Assembly: GCF_932274485.2 (NCBI RefSeq)
Contig: NC_065879.2
Span: forward strand, 64,997,459-65,061,458
From: Patella vulgata
Lineage: Eukaryota > Mollusca > Gastropoda > Patellidae
Length of the DNA stretch: 64,000 nt
Direction of reading: 5' to 3'
Part shown: positions 46,369 through 59,012 of the stretch, piece by piece
Layout of the letters: each line of letters starts with the position of its first letter
How positions within the stretch are numbered: position 1 is the stretch's first letter
Position numbers and translations under genes: made by a program
The notes under the pieces: generated by a model
What the model saw: the letters and a program-made list of their open reading frames with translations, nothing else
Told to the model about the DNA's origin: nothing
Databases searched by the model: none

Positions 46369-49300
46369 ATGTCTGAATCGGAGGGATTAAAAGATTTAGT
46401 CTCCGAAGCAAAGAAGAAGAGACGAAACTGTAAAGCTGGTATTACTAGATTAGGAAACGTGCTTGATAGATTAATTAATGAACATCGAGACAAAGAAGAA
46501 ATTAATGAAACTGTTTTGAAAATTGACACAGCTTTTGATAATCTTGTAGAAAAACATACTGATTACACGCAAATGTTAGATGATGATAATGAATTTGATG
46601 TCGCCGAAGCATGGTTAGATGAAGTGCAAACCCACGTCACAACACTCAAAATATATGCCAAAGATTACTTAAAGACATTAGAATTAAAGACAGCGAATAC
46701 GGTTCCTACTAAATCTGATAAAAGTACTGATTCTGTACAGAACGTTCATAGTCCCGATCAATTACCTGCTTCGCCACACACAACGCCTGCTAGTAATCAA
46801 CCTGATTCGGTTAATATTAATGTTTCTAATCCTGTTTTACAAAATATGCCTTCCTCCGCTAACCTGGTTGTCAATGTTTCTGGTGACCCTAATAATAGTC
46901 CTGATAATGTTGCTAACCTGACAAATGAAACTGCAGCTGTTATTCTGAGTAATGAAAATCCTGCTGTTATTCCGAGTGATTATGACAATATTCCACAAGA
47001 TATTCCCGTTTACAGTGAACTGAGAAATGGACGTTCTGCCAATGATTCAGTGTATAATATACCTGTCCAACACACTGATACATGTAGTTTTAAAATGGAG
47101 AAACCGAAAATGCCGAAATTCAGTGGAGATGTACGAGAATATTTTACATTCAAGTCCGATTTTTTGCACATGATCGGTTTGAGATGCAGTAAACGAGATA
47201 CAATAACTTTGTTACGCTCTTGTCTGATCAGCAAACCCTAAAAGAAATTGGTCGCCCTAATGATATGAATAATAACCTCATGTTAGCAATCATTGAACAA
47301 AAGATGAACATTGAAGATAGAAAAGTTTGGTTTCGTCATTTAGAAAGAGAAAAACAGTCCAGAATAAGAGCCAATGCACCCATCAGGTCCAATCACCAAC
47401 CGTCCAAATATAACGTCAATCATGTAGCTAGCTCTGAAAGTCAAAATAGCAATCATTTTAAATGTTGGCTCTGTAAGAACTCGACCCATTGGGTTGACCA
47501 ATGTCAGAAATTTACCGCAATGAAAATTGATGATAGTCTAAAGGCAGTGAAGAATAACCATGCATGTTTTAGTTGTTTAAAAATCGCTGGAAGGGACCAC
47601 AATTTATCTACCTGTTCAAGAAGACGTCAATGTACAAAAGAATATAACGGTAGTCCGTGTAAAATGTTTCACAACCCATTACTTCATCGCGAAAATAGCA
47701 GTCACAATGTCGGAGTCGCATCTGTTGTTAACAGGAAAGAAGCCATTTTACCAATTTTAATGGTCGAACTTCAGGGATATCAAAACTACCGTCTTAAAGC
47801 AAATCTACTATTTGATTCTGGAGCACAAATAAGTCTTATTAGATGTTCTTTGGCTGAAGAACTACAACTGAATGGAAAAGATATTAGTATTACTTTAACC
47901 AAAGTCGGAGGTGCTGTTGTAGAAATGACGACTAAACTGTTTCGAGTAACTATACGTTCCATGGAAAACAATACACTTCACACTGTAACAGCTGTAGGAA
48001 TTCCATCTATTAGTGGATATATACAAGGTATTAATCTACTAGACATTGCCGGCCAGTTTGGGCTTAAAGCAGATAATCTGTTCAGAGGTGAAGGAACGGT
48101 TGATGTTCTGATAGGTATTGATCATGTACGGATGCACAGTGGTGAAATAAGGGAATGTGATAACCTCATAGCAAGACATTCACCTTTAGGCTGGGTAATA
48201 TTTGGTGCTACAATGTCTAATAAACATATCTACGAAAACCACATTTACCACGTAGCAATGTCGGTTCCGGTTGATATGGCAGACTTTTGGTCCACTGAAT
48301 CTATGGGAGTTACTAGAAATACTTGTAATTGTAGACCCAGTAAACTTAGTCCAGTTAAATTTGAAAAATACAGAATAATTGAAGATTCCTGTCAAAAGAT
48401 TGGAAACCAATGGTTAGTTCCTTATCCATGGAAAAATGACCCAAAACAGTTACCAGACAACCGATCACAAGCTGAATACAAATTAAAATCAACTGAACAA
48501 CGTTTACTTAAGTCCCCTAAACATGCTAGAATCTATGATGAGCAAATGACGGAACTGGTTGAAATGAACTTTGCAAAACAACTGACTGAAACTGAAGTAG
48601 AAAATTATCACGGCCCTGTTCACTATATTTCACATCATGCTGTAACACAGGTGGAATCCGTTGGCTTACCTGTACTTTGTATATTTTCCGATGCTTCCGA
48701 TGAAGCATTTGGCGCTTCTGCTTACTTGAGATGGAAAATTGATTTTGGATATGCTGTTCGATTTGTTGCTGCTAAGTCACGTGTAGCGCCGTTGAAAAAA
48801 TTGACAATTCCACGACTCGAGTTACAAGCAGCTATAATGTCCGCTCGATTGTACAAATTTATCTTGGAGGAAATTCGGATGAACATAGAAAAGACAATGT
48901 GCTTTGTAGACAGTACGATAGTTCTTGCCTGGATTCAAGGTCATGCCCGGAAGTACAAACCTTTTGTATCAGCAAGAGTTGGTGAAATTCAAGACATAAC
49001 GGATCCATCCCAGTGGTTACATATTCGTTCCGAAGATAATGTAGCAGATGATATTTCCCGAGGCATATCAGTTCAACAACTTACGAAAAGATGGAAACAC
49101 GGACCTGACTTCCGATATACAGAAGAAGAAGACTGGCCAACTGATACAATTACACCCACAGAAGTAGAAACACAATTAGAAACTCGTAAAATTATCTGTG
49201 TCAATGCTGTCACTGTTAAAGAAAATATTATGGATAGCAATAATTTCTCCAGTTGGAATAAGTTGCTAAGAGTTACTGCCTATGTTAGAAGGTTTATTTA

Positions 49301-50495
49301 CAATCTTCTGGGTAAAATACGAAACAAAGATACCCGTAAAGAGCCGTTATCTGCTGAAGAAATTTCCGCATCTGAAAATTACTGGATAAAACAAGTTCAA
49401 ACTGGGTTACATGATCGTCACCTGAAAGGGGAATTCAAATCATTAAGTCCATTTACAGATGAAAATGGAATAATTCGGGTTGGAGGTCGCCTGAATGAAG
49501 CAGTTATTTCGTTTGTATCGAAACATCCAGTTTTGTTACCCAACGACCACAGAATTTCGTTATTAATCACCCGTCATCATCATAATCAAGGTCATTTAGG
49601 AATTGCCGCTACTGCCGCGAAAATTAGAAGAAAATATTGGATATTAAAGGTTCATAAACTTTCAAAAACTGTCAAATTTAGATGTGTTACCTGTCGAGAA
49701 TTTGAACACCGGACTGAAAGTCAATTTATGACGGACTTGCCCAAGTTTCGCTTGGCGCCGTTTACCCCTCCCTTTTACAATACCGCAGTCGACTATTTTG
49801 GACCGTACAGCGTTAAATTCGGCAGAAATAAGACAATTAAACATTACGGAGTTTTGTTTACATGTTTAAACACTCGATCTGTCCACCTGGAACTGGCCGT
49901 CGATTATTCAACTGAAGCTTTTCTTCAGGTTTTAAGAAGATTTTTCTCTATTAGAGGAACACCTACGTTAATGATTAGTGATAATGGTTCTCAACTCGTC
50001 GGGGCTGAAAAGGAATTGAGAGATATGATTAAAGGAATAGACACTGAGACTTTGAAAGACTTCTGCTCTTTTAATCGAATGCTGTGTAAAACAGCATTAA
50101 GGAAATCCATTGGAAAACAGTTACTGACACCGTTTGAGCTCTATACTTAACTGTTGGAATGCGCAAATTTAGTCAATCAACGCCCGATTGGTAGAATCCC
50201 GAACGACCCAAATGACGGTTCGTATTTGTGTCCAAATGATATTCTGCTCGGTCGCGTCTCGAGTCATGTGGCACAAGGACCCTTTAGAAACACTCAAAAC
50301 CCGAGAAAAAGGGTAGAATTTGTTCAAAAACTTGTAGACTCTTTTTGGAAACAGTGGTCAAGAGACGTTTTACCATTATTAGTGCCGCGTAAGAAATGGA
50401 ACACACAGAAACGCAATGTCTGTGTGAATGATATAGTTATTGTTAATATTCAAAATACTGTTCGAGGAAAGTGGACAATCGGTAGAGTTATCTAA
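46369..50495 (+). pseudogene. BEL/Pao gag-pol coding region (fossil)
   Basis: In order: a coiled, charged gag-like N-terminus (from MSESEGLKDLVSEAKKK) with the MPKFSGDVREYFTF motif typical of BEL gag. Next are Cys/His knuckle-type residues (CWLCKNSTHWVDQC), a retropepsin-like A17 protease (LLFDSGAQISLIRC) and an RNase H-like part (CIFSDASDEAFGASAY, then FVDSTIVLAWIQG). An integrase zinc-binding part follows (HHHNQGHLG and CVTCREF), then an integrase core (AVDYFGPY, LMISDNGSQLVGA). A C-terminal DUF5641-like segment (LCPNDILLGRVSS) ends it. The products would be particle and replication proteins. The region is broken in several places and no working product is implied. Confidence 0.85.
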
Positions 50496-50644
50496 GTTTA
50501 TTCAGGAGCTGATAACCGTGTTAGAAATGTTAAAGTTAAATGTCAAGACTCTGAATATACAAGATCGATTACCAAAATAGCTGTTTTATTGCCTGCAAAC
50601 GGTTACGAATTTGATGAGGAATAATTCCTCATCCGGGGGGAGGA

Positions 50645-51137
50645 TGTTCTGTTTACTGTTACAAATCATCAGTGGTCTGATTCCAAGTTGTTTCTCTTTT
50701 TGTTGTTGCACGTGCTTTTTCTGCTGTTAAGAAAGCGGCCTGCGTGTCACTTATTATTTTGTGTAAAACCGTTCTCTTAGCAGGAGCGAGCAGTCCCGCC
50801 ATAGAAGTAACTATATAATTTACTTTATTCTTATTTATTTGACATTTAATATATCGGATTTAAACTTAATTGAAGTTAATAGTTGCATATGTATATCTGG
50901 TTATAGTGTAACTTCTATTTATGTGTCAGTTTGTAAGCTAGATATTTTGTTCTATTTTAGATCAAATAACCAACCAATAAAACCAATATAACCATGTAAC
51001 CATGCAATGCTGTATATCAACTGTCATTAAATATATAAAAGCATCAGTACAGTGTTTTCAACAAAAAACTAATCCGGTTATACGATTAGTCGGGACTCTG
51101 CAAGCTCACCCCCATTTCCGTCTTCTTCAACGGTCCA
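50645..51137 (+). repeat. 3' LTR of the BEL/Pao element
   Basis: The second LTR, 493 bp, ending CAACGGTCCA and followed by the target duplication CCATA. Confidence 0.9.
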
Positions 51138-51163
51138 CCATAACCCCGTAATACTTGATATCC

Positions 51164-51683
51164 CAAACTATTCTCTATAAGTACAAAAATACAAATGGTG
51201 CCAGTCAATTGTCGATATATTCATTATTAGCTATATATAATAATAATAATAACCAATTCTATACACAAAGAACAACTTTTATCGTAACTCCCATTTGAAA
51301 TTCACAGCGAATATGGAACTTTCCGATGACCATGCCTAGATCGTACTCATTTCTCAGCCAATCAACGCTGGGAATCTTATTGCCATGTACGGTTCCATGC
51401 ACTACGGGCGTAGTAACTGAGGTTAAACTTTGGCGCGAAAATTGCATGGGATTCATGGACATGAATATCAAATACACATGATCATACGCAGAGGTCCCGA
51501 TGCCGTTTGGTGAGTGATTAAACTGTCAATGCAATTGTGAAATATTTTTATTATAAAGAAGATAACCTAATCGTATCACAAAAGTTTATCCATCGAATAA
51601 TTTATATTCAGATTTCATATCAAGTCAATTAATTGTTGTTTAAACGCCAGACAACAAATAATACGAGGCTACTGGATTACAAA
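51164..51683. other. Right copy of the 90-bp flank repeat, then unassigned sequence
   Basis: The repeat ends at about 51254. The remaining 430 bases contain a 72-codon minus-strand frame without recognisable similarity. Confidence 0.6.
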
Positions 51684-53795
51684 ACCAGCGGCTGCCAGGC
51701 AGGATACGCCCACATTTTCGAGAGATGGATAGAGAACAAGCTAACAAGAAAGTGATTTTTCCTACTATCAAGGGCCATAATTCAGGACATTACAATTCAA
51801 TATGCGCGAATATCGAAAGGAACTGAGATCTTTGTGTTATAAACTTACATTTCAAGTTTCAACAAAATCGGATAAAAATTGTGACCTCTATAGGGTCCAC
51901 AACCTTGATATACCATATTCTTACGCTATTTGAGAACGAACGGCGGCCATTTTGTCTGTCAATTTTGGGCTGATTTTCACGAAATTCGAACTCAGCCGTC
52001 CTTAGGGTGTAACGGTGATAAAATAATATGTTTTTTTAAATCGGATAAAAATTATGACCTCTATAGGGTCCACAAGCTAAAAACGCGATTTTTCGTACAA
52101 TCAGGGGCCATATTTCAGGAAGTTACGGTCCGATATGCGCGAATATCAAAAGGAACCGAGATCTTTGGGTTATAAACTTACATTTCAAGTTTCAACAAAA
52201 TCAGATAAAAATTGTGAACTCTATAGTGTCCACAACCTTGATATACCATATTTTTACGCTATTTGAGAACGAACGGCGGCCATTTTGTCTGTCAATTTTG
52301 GGCTGATTTTCACGAAATTCAAACTCAGCCGTCTTTAGGGTGTAACGGTGTTATAATAATATGTTTTTTTAAATCGGATAAAAATTATGACCTCTATAGG
52401 GTCCACATGCTAAAAACGCGATTTTTCGTACAATTATGGGCCATAATTCAGGAAGTTACGGTCCGATATGCGCGAATATCAAAAGGAACCAAGATCTTTA
52501 GGTTATAAACTTACATTTCGAGTTTCAACAAAATCGGATAAAAATTGTGACCTCTATAGGGTCCACAACCTTGATATACCATATTTTTATGCTATTTGAG
52601 AACGAACGGCGGCCATTTTGTCTGTCAATTTTGAGCCGATTGTCACGAAATTCGACCTCAACTGTCCATAGGGTGTAGCGGTGATATAATAATACGTTTT
52701 TTTTAAATCGGATAAAAATTATGACCTCTATAGGGTCCACAAGCTAAAAACACGATTTTTCGTATAATCAGGGGCCATAATTCAGGAAGTTACAGTACGA
52801 TATGCGCAAATATCGAAAGGAACCGAGATCTTTGGGTTATAAACGTACATTTCAAGTTTCAACAAAATCGGATAAAAATTGTGACCTCTATAGGTTCGAC
52901 AACCTTGATATACCATATTTTTACGCTATTTGAGAACGAACGGCGGCCATTTTGTCTGTCAATTTTGGGCCGATTTTCACGAAATTCGAACTCAGTCGTC
53001 CTTAGGGTGTAACGGTGATATAACAATACGGTTTTTTAAAACGGATAAAAATTATGACTTCTATAGGGTCAACAAGCTAAAAACGCGATTTTTCGTACAA
53101 TCAGGGGCCATAATTCAAAAAGTTATGGTCCGATATGCGCGAATATCGCAAGGAACCAAAATCTTTGGGTTATAAACTTACATTTCAGGTTTCAACAAAA
53201 TCGGATAAAAATTGTGACCTCTATAGGGTCCACAACCTTGATATACCTTATTCTTACGCTATTTGAGAACGAACGGCGGCCATTTTGTCTGTCAATTTTG
53301 GGCTGATTTTCACGAAATTCGAACTCAGTCGTCCTTAGGGTGTAGCGGTGATATAATACTACGGGTTTTTAAATCGGATAAAAATTATGATTTCTATAGG
53401 GTCCACAAGCTAAAAACGCGATTTTTCGTACAATCAGGGGCCATAATTCAGGACGTTATGGTCCGATATGCGCGAATATCGAAAGGAACCGAGATCTTTG
53501 GGTTATAAACTTACATTTCAAGTTTGAACAAAATTGGATTAAAATTGTGACCTCTATAGGGTCCACAAGCTAAAAACGTGATTTTTCGTACAAACAGGGG
53601 CCATAATCCATGAAGTTTCGATCCGATACTTGCCAATATCGAAAGCAGCCGAGATCTTTTGGAGATAAACCTATATTTCAAGTTTCGTCAAAATCGGATA
53701 AGAATTGTGACCTCTAGAGTGTCCACAAACAAATTGTGGACGGACGGACAGGGGCAACGGCATAATACGTCCACATGAAAATGTGAGCGTATAAA
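51684..53795 (+). mobile_element. Family C element with five-plus 333-bp dimeric repeats
   Basis: The element opens with ACCAGCGGCTGCCAGGCAGG and continues ATACGCCCACATTTTC. From about 51770 to 53720 the same 333-bp block repeats (GAACGAACGGCGGCCATTTT at 51935, 52268, 52601, 52935 and 53268). Each block is two half-units of about 166 bp; both end in AAATCGGATAAAAATT.TGAC and CTCTATAGGGTCCACAA. The end has GGACGGACGGACAGGGGCAA, then the palindrome ATACGTCCACATGAAAATGT and GAGCGTAT. No enzyme is encoded. The layout resembles the pearl/Helentron-type elements of bivalves (inference). Confidence 0.85.
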
Positions 53796-55380
53796 AAAAA
53801 CGGTGAGCAATTATTATTGGCTAAATAATAATTATAAACAACTGATGAGTAGAACGTCATTATTTTATACAATTAATATGTGTGTGTACGATTCTACCAT
53901 TTGTTCATTCGTGGGTACTACGCACACGTTCCACCTAGAGCGATGTCTTTGATCTGGCCGGCGTAAAAATATTTTTACCTAATCAGCATTCTTAATCCCA
54001 CTAACAATCACTGCAAACACCGAGATGTAAATTAATTTATGACCCCAAGTCTGTATAACTTTAGTCGGATTGATTAATTAATGACAGATATTAACGACAC
54101 TACTTGCCATATTATTATCAATACACAAAGATAGTTAGATGACCCTTCTCAGTCTGTCTGTTATTCCATTTAGATGGTTACCAACAAAATTTATTTGTAC
54201 TGTTAATTCTAACGTATATTGAGATATTTTTTCGTATTTCATTTTTACGGTCTATTTCAGAGTAATGAAGTCAAATCCGCCGTACGATGATAACGGATCG
54301 TCATTTACAAATCGCTTTTCAATCATGTTTGACTTTTATGATACATTTTGCATGACCACATCTTTTTACTCCTGTACTCTTTTACTCGGGGAAATTAGAA
54401 CCACAATACTCTTTGTATCTAGAATCGATTGGACTGCACACGATGTTAGATGGTATTAAAATTGCTGTCGTGAGAAACGAGAGCGACCGTACATTATGAA
54501 ACAAATTCTAAATTCGATCTTAAATGAAAATGAATTACAAAACAAATTATTACGTAGTCAATTGTTTTATTTAATTAGGGGGATTAAGGAATCAGTCAGG
54601 CGTTAATGAATACACAAGCCGGCTGTATATAGGTAATTAAGGAACAAACATTCCGAATATGCATTCGGACACTGTGGCGTCACTGGCGTCTGAGGGGATT
54701 AAGAGTGTTTTTCGATAATTGGCAAAGTCGTTTTTACGGGAGGTCTATTTTTACGACTTTGAGTGAAGATAACTGAATAAATTTCCCTAAAGTTGATATA
54801 GTAACCATTGGCTACACGTATCGAAAAGTTCCCAAGCCCATGTTATGTGCACTTTAACTGACTTGTACACACTGCCACTCCCTAGCGGTCTTAATCCGTG
54901 TAGAGAAGTCACGCTGACGACAGAGAGACGAAGGAAAATGGTATATTACTGCTGCACTGTTCTTGCTAAACGTCTACAATCTATAGTTTGGGTTGGCAAT
55001 CCGTTTGACCCTAGTGTTTGTAGTATTCCGCTCACAGATAAGTCAAGCAAACGGGAATTAGAATTACTATTGTTATACAATATGGAAAAGACTTTATTCA
55101 CATGGCAGCCGTCATATCATTACACACTAAGGGAAGTAACTCTCGTTTAGACCCGAGTAACTCATTACATTCCCCCCATCTTCAAATAAAATTATCCATG
55201 GCATTTTTAGGATACCAAAAATCATATAAAAGTTCACAAAATACTAAACTAAAACTACAAACATCAATTATGTTAAGAGTAACACTGTAATACGGAACTG
55301 CGTTAAGACTGACAATTTTGAAATATACTCTACAAAGAAAGTAGAGGATATTGAAATGCAAATACCTATGCAGGTGGTGA
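53796..55380. other. No gene recognised
   Basis: AT-rich. A 101-codon frame at 54845-55150 starts with ATG but shows no recognised domain; it is the best unexplained frame in this stretch. Confidence 0.45.
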
Positions 55381-56898
55381 TATGATCAGGGCCATACTAT
55401 ATACCGGAAAACACCGGAAAACTAGCGGAAAACAACCGGAAAACACCATTTTAGACTGAATACCGGAAAATACCGGAAAAACACTAAATACCGGAAAACA
55501 TCCTAAATACCGGAAAACACCCTAAATAGGTAACCCGGAGCCTGGTCCAGACGCAATCAGTCTACCTCCATCATTGACCATATTATATTTTGTATTTTAA
55601 TTTTTGTTTTCAGTAAATTTCAGTGTTTCAGTATTTCAGTAGATTAAACACTGCCCTCGGAGGGCCCCATTATATGCCGGTTGCGCCGGTCTCCTGATTC
55701 TTACCTGTAACGCTGGAATCAGGGTGGTACGAATTAGTGGAAGGCGCGACTAGGCCAACTCCTCCCTAGGTAACAAAATAATCGCATTATAAAACAGCAA
55801 GTATCATCAAAAGCGAGTTAATAAATCTCTGAATAGTTCGAGTTGAAGTTCCAGGTTTAACCGCTATGTGTCCTAATCACCAAACGAAATGGATGCCACG
55901 CAATTCTTGGACAGGCTGTAATCTGAAAAATGTCTATCCTTTCCAAGAGCTATCCATCTCGTTGGAAGGGCTAAAAATCTACATGTTTCTGAGCTTACTT
56001 TCATTCCAGGATCAAATATAATCACTTGAATCATAATAATATTCAACATATTCCATCATATTCCGAGGGCCGCACACATGATTTTTTTCTGGATTACTTT
56101 TCGAGCTTTTTTCCCCAACTTGTTGACCAGTTTTCCTTGAGAAAACCCCAACTTTCGCCCAATTGTCCATGAGAAAAGTACATATTTTATCTTACTACAT
56201 TGACGTGAAGTGGTAAGCTGGACGTCTGTAAAAAGGGTTGATCGATAAATTTTCAAGGAAGCAATTGTTGTTTTTGTTTGTGAAATAGAGGACTCTTGCC
56301 GATGAGGCTACTTTCTCCCAGAGAACCTCAGGCAACCAATTTGTTTTATGTACTACTATCGTAATAAAACATTACTATGTTAACCATTTCCTGGTGGCGG
56401 AAGACTTACACCGAATGCGTATTCGGAAAAAAAAAGGCCCCGAGAAAATGTCTTTTCCGACAATCGATATTCGAGATGTCTTCTGTTGCACAAATTATAC
56501 TGCACTGTATAAGAACTTGCATCCTTTCATCTGAAGATTGTAGATGGAAAAGTATCATTTGCACTATTTCAAAGTAAACCTGCATTTTCGTATATCATCC
56601 CGTAATTTGTGATTAATGACAATGACTGTAGAAATAATATGGTTTGTGGAACGAGAGATCTATGTTCGTCACGTGACTGGACAATTCCACCCCCGTCCCA
56701 CTCTGACGATGATCCCTCCCGGAGCGGCGCGCTCTCTAAAAAAATCTCGGGCACAGTTTACTCTTCTAAGTTTTCCGGTCGCTATTTAGTAACCCGGAGT
56801 TTGGTCCTCGTGTGTGGTTTTGGACCAGGTGAGCGCTGATGAAATAAGTTCTTTAACATACAAGCGAGCGATCGCCTACGGTCAAAGAAAAATTTCTT

Positions 56899-57176
56899 TT
56901 CAGATTTTTTTTTAAACAATTTCTTCTCCAAAATTTCTCTCAAAAAAAAATTCTAAATTTTTTTCCAGTATTTTTCTCTGTAAAATTATTTTCGACGGAA
57001 TGTTTTTTTGTAAAACCAATTTTTCGGAAAAATTCGAATTTTTTGTTTTGTGACAGAAATTTTTTTTCGTCCAAAAAATTTTGGAGAAAAAAAAATCGGA
57101 ATTTTCAGATTTTTGAGAACAATTTCTTCTCAAAAATTTCTCTCATAAAAAAAAATTATAAATTTTTCTACGGAAT
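56899..57176. repeat. AT-rich tandem repeat of about 205 bp inside G
   Basis: ACAATTTCTTCTC with AAAATTTCTCTC and AAATTTTT recurs at about 56903 and 57107. The segment ACGGAATGTTTTTTTG, CCAATTTTTCGG occurs at 56997 and again at 58200, after the LINE insertion that split the second unit. Confidence 0.7.
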
Positions 57177-58197
57177 AATAATAATAATAATAATAATAAT
57201 TTATTCATACTTTGAGGCCTTCAGCCCATTGTACATTGTAAAAATTAATTTCATTGAACATGTATACTGCTAAATATGGTAAACAAATACATAAACAATA
57301 ACATGGCTTGTGCCATACATAGGAAGACTTACAAAGTTAACATTTCACACCTATACAGTAGTGCTTTCTTTATGTATAATGCTAGACTACTTTGACAGGA
57401 CATATCATTAAATAGACACACCATATTTTCTAATGATGGATTTTGGACTAGGCTATGAGGTAGAAAATTGTTCCTAATATCTGCTAACATAGGGCATATC
57501 ATAATAAAGTGGTATTCATCCTCAACCTGTCTTAAATTACAGATTTTACAAACCCTATCTTTATATTCTACACCACTTCTTCTCCCAACTTCAACCTCTA
57601 GGTTGTGGGTTGAACACCTTAGTATAGATAAATAGAATCGCAGATATTGGGGCACAACAGACAAATATTCTGCAACTCTTATACCCCTGTCATTAATTTG
57701 GGTATAAAATCTATATTTGTTTGATTTTTGTAAATTTGCACTCACTTCTTGTATATTAATATCTCTTAGTCTTTGCTTAAGGATCACTCTAAAGGCCTTA
57801 ATACTTCCCACCCCTTGAGCTTCCCAAACATAACCAAAACCTATCTCATACAATAGTGAGCGAACATTGGTACACCAGGTTTTACGCCCAGCTTCATCTA
57901 AACTGTATAACATATTATAACAATGCCTAGGAAGTCTATCTTCATGCATTTCTTGGATTTTTAAGAAATAGATTATTGGTTTAGCCATATATATTACATG
58001 CAATTCATGTCTCCCACATTCTTGTCTTGCCAAGATATTTGGAGTTTTATTTCCTAAATTAAGAATCCACTTGCACAGTTTATTTTGGACAGTCTCAATG
58101 CTTTCTCTGGGACATGTACCCCATATTTCTGCTCCATATGTTAATATTGGGATAATCATTGCATCAAACAGTTTGAAGGCAACCTTAACAGATTTAT
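57177..58197 (-). pseudogene. 5'-truncated non-LTR retrotransposon with 8-bp target duplication
   Basis: On the minus strand about 285 codons are open from NKSVKVAFKLFDAMI to the stop near 57329. It contains PILTYGAEIWG, the C-terminal part of the reverse transcriptase, then CKWILNLGNKT, YNMLYSLDEAGRKTW and SIKAFRVILKQRL. Near the end is a Cys/His finger (CKICNLRQVEDEYHFIMIC). This pattern is common in CR1/Jockey-like LINEs of molluscs and lancelets. The 3' end has about 150 bases of untranslated sequence and an ATT microsatellite. TACGGAAT lies at 57169-57176 and 58198-58205. The frame is intact apart from truncation, so the insertion is fairly recent. Confidence 0.85.
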
Positions 58198-58486
58198 TAC
58201 GGAATGTTTTTTTGCAAAACCAATTTTTCGGAAAAAAATTTTTTTTTTTTTTGGGGGGGGGGGGGTATTTGTAAAGCGAACATCGTAATGACCTTGATCT
58301 TCCTTCATCGGCGCTCACTTGGTCCAAAACCGCACGCAGAGGACCAGGCTCCGGGTTACCTATTTAGGGTGTTTTCCGGTATTTAGGATGTTTTCCGGTA
58401 TTTAGTGTTTTTCCGGTGTTTCCCGGTATTCAGTATAAAATGGTGTTTTCCGGTGTTTTCCGGTATATAGTATTGCCGTATGATCA

Positions 58487-59008
58487 ATAGTCATGGACAC
58501 TTGATATACTTTGAGAGTATGCTCACAGATGAAGAACGTATCGCCCTAACACAACCACTGAGCTGCACATGCGACACGCAACAGCGCCATACACGTTGGA
58601 GGGGTTCATTTTTCTATCCATGTTTGCTTTCCTATCGGTTCTTGCATAATATTTACTGCTGAATGTCAGAGGATTGGTGGAGCAATTACCCATTATTCAG
58701 ACAAAAAAAACCAAAACGTCCATTTTCACTTTTGACGGTGTATATCTTTGCGAATGAAATGAGGCCGTCAGATAAGTTGTCCATATGAACTGTTTATGTT
58801 CATATGCAGGCAATTGGCCTGTTGTTAACATACACTGGTTACCTCTAATAAAAACAGCAGTGCATTTCCGCAGTTTTGTATTGTTTCTGAATATCCCCTA
58901 CTTTTTTGGAAGAGTATATATTCTAGTCAATTTAGCTGATAGTCCTCAAATTGCTAACGCGTGAAGGTCTCGGACTTTTACATTCTGATCCACTAGCCGT
59001 ATTATCAC
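58487..59008. other. No gene recognised
   Basis: AT-rich spacer between G and the third family D copy. Confidence 0.5.
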
Positions 59009-59012
59009 TTAA

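Larger units (their letters stand above)
45605..51137 (+). mobile_element. BEL/Pao LTR retroelement, young-looking but broken
   Basis: Two 493-bp LTRs (TG to CA ends) lie at 45605-46097 and 50645-51137 and differ at about three positions. CCATA flanks the element on both sides (45600-45604 and 51138-51142), a 5-bp target duplication usual for BEL/Pao. Between them lie a gag-like region and a pol region with protease, reverse transcriptase/RNase H and integrase parts. A purine tract (GGGGGGAGGA) sits just before the 3' LTR. The near-identical LTRs imply a recent insertion. The copy is broken, with a handful of breaks, and I treat it as a fossil. Confidence 0.9.
55389..58478. mobile_element. 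Element G: 3.1-kb TIR element with CCGGAAAACACC arms and 8-bp duplication
   Basis: The left arm (55389-55556) starts GGGCCATACTATATACCGG and is filled with CCGGAAAACACC-type repeats, ending in GGTAACCCGGAGCCTGGTCC. The right arm (58338-58478) is its inverted copy. TATGATCA lies exactly outside both ends (55381-55388 and 58479-58486). A further inverted piece links 56777-56850 with 58302-58357 (GTTTTGGACCA.GTGAGCGC). About 1.2 kb (55556-56780) is bracketed by direct copies of GTAACCCGGAGNNTGGTCC, so something was inserted or duplicated there. No transposase was found; 8-bp duplications suggest hAT or a similar mover. Confidence 0.75.

Noticed and set aside
51930-53508. Four similar 81-codon frames in the family C array
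   Set aside because: They recur because the 333-bp period is a multiple of three. They begin at TTG rather than ATG, and the sequence is satellite-like.
54845-55150. A 101-codon ATG-initiated frame as a gene
   Set aside because: No recognisable domain and no splice or promoter context. Kept only as an unexplained frame.
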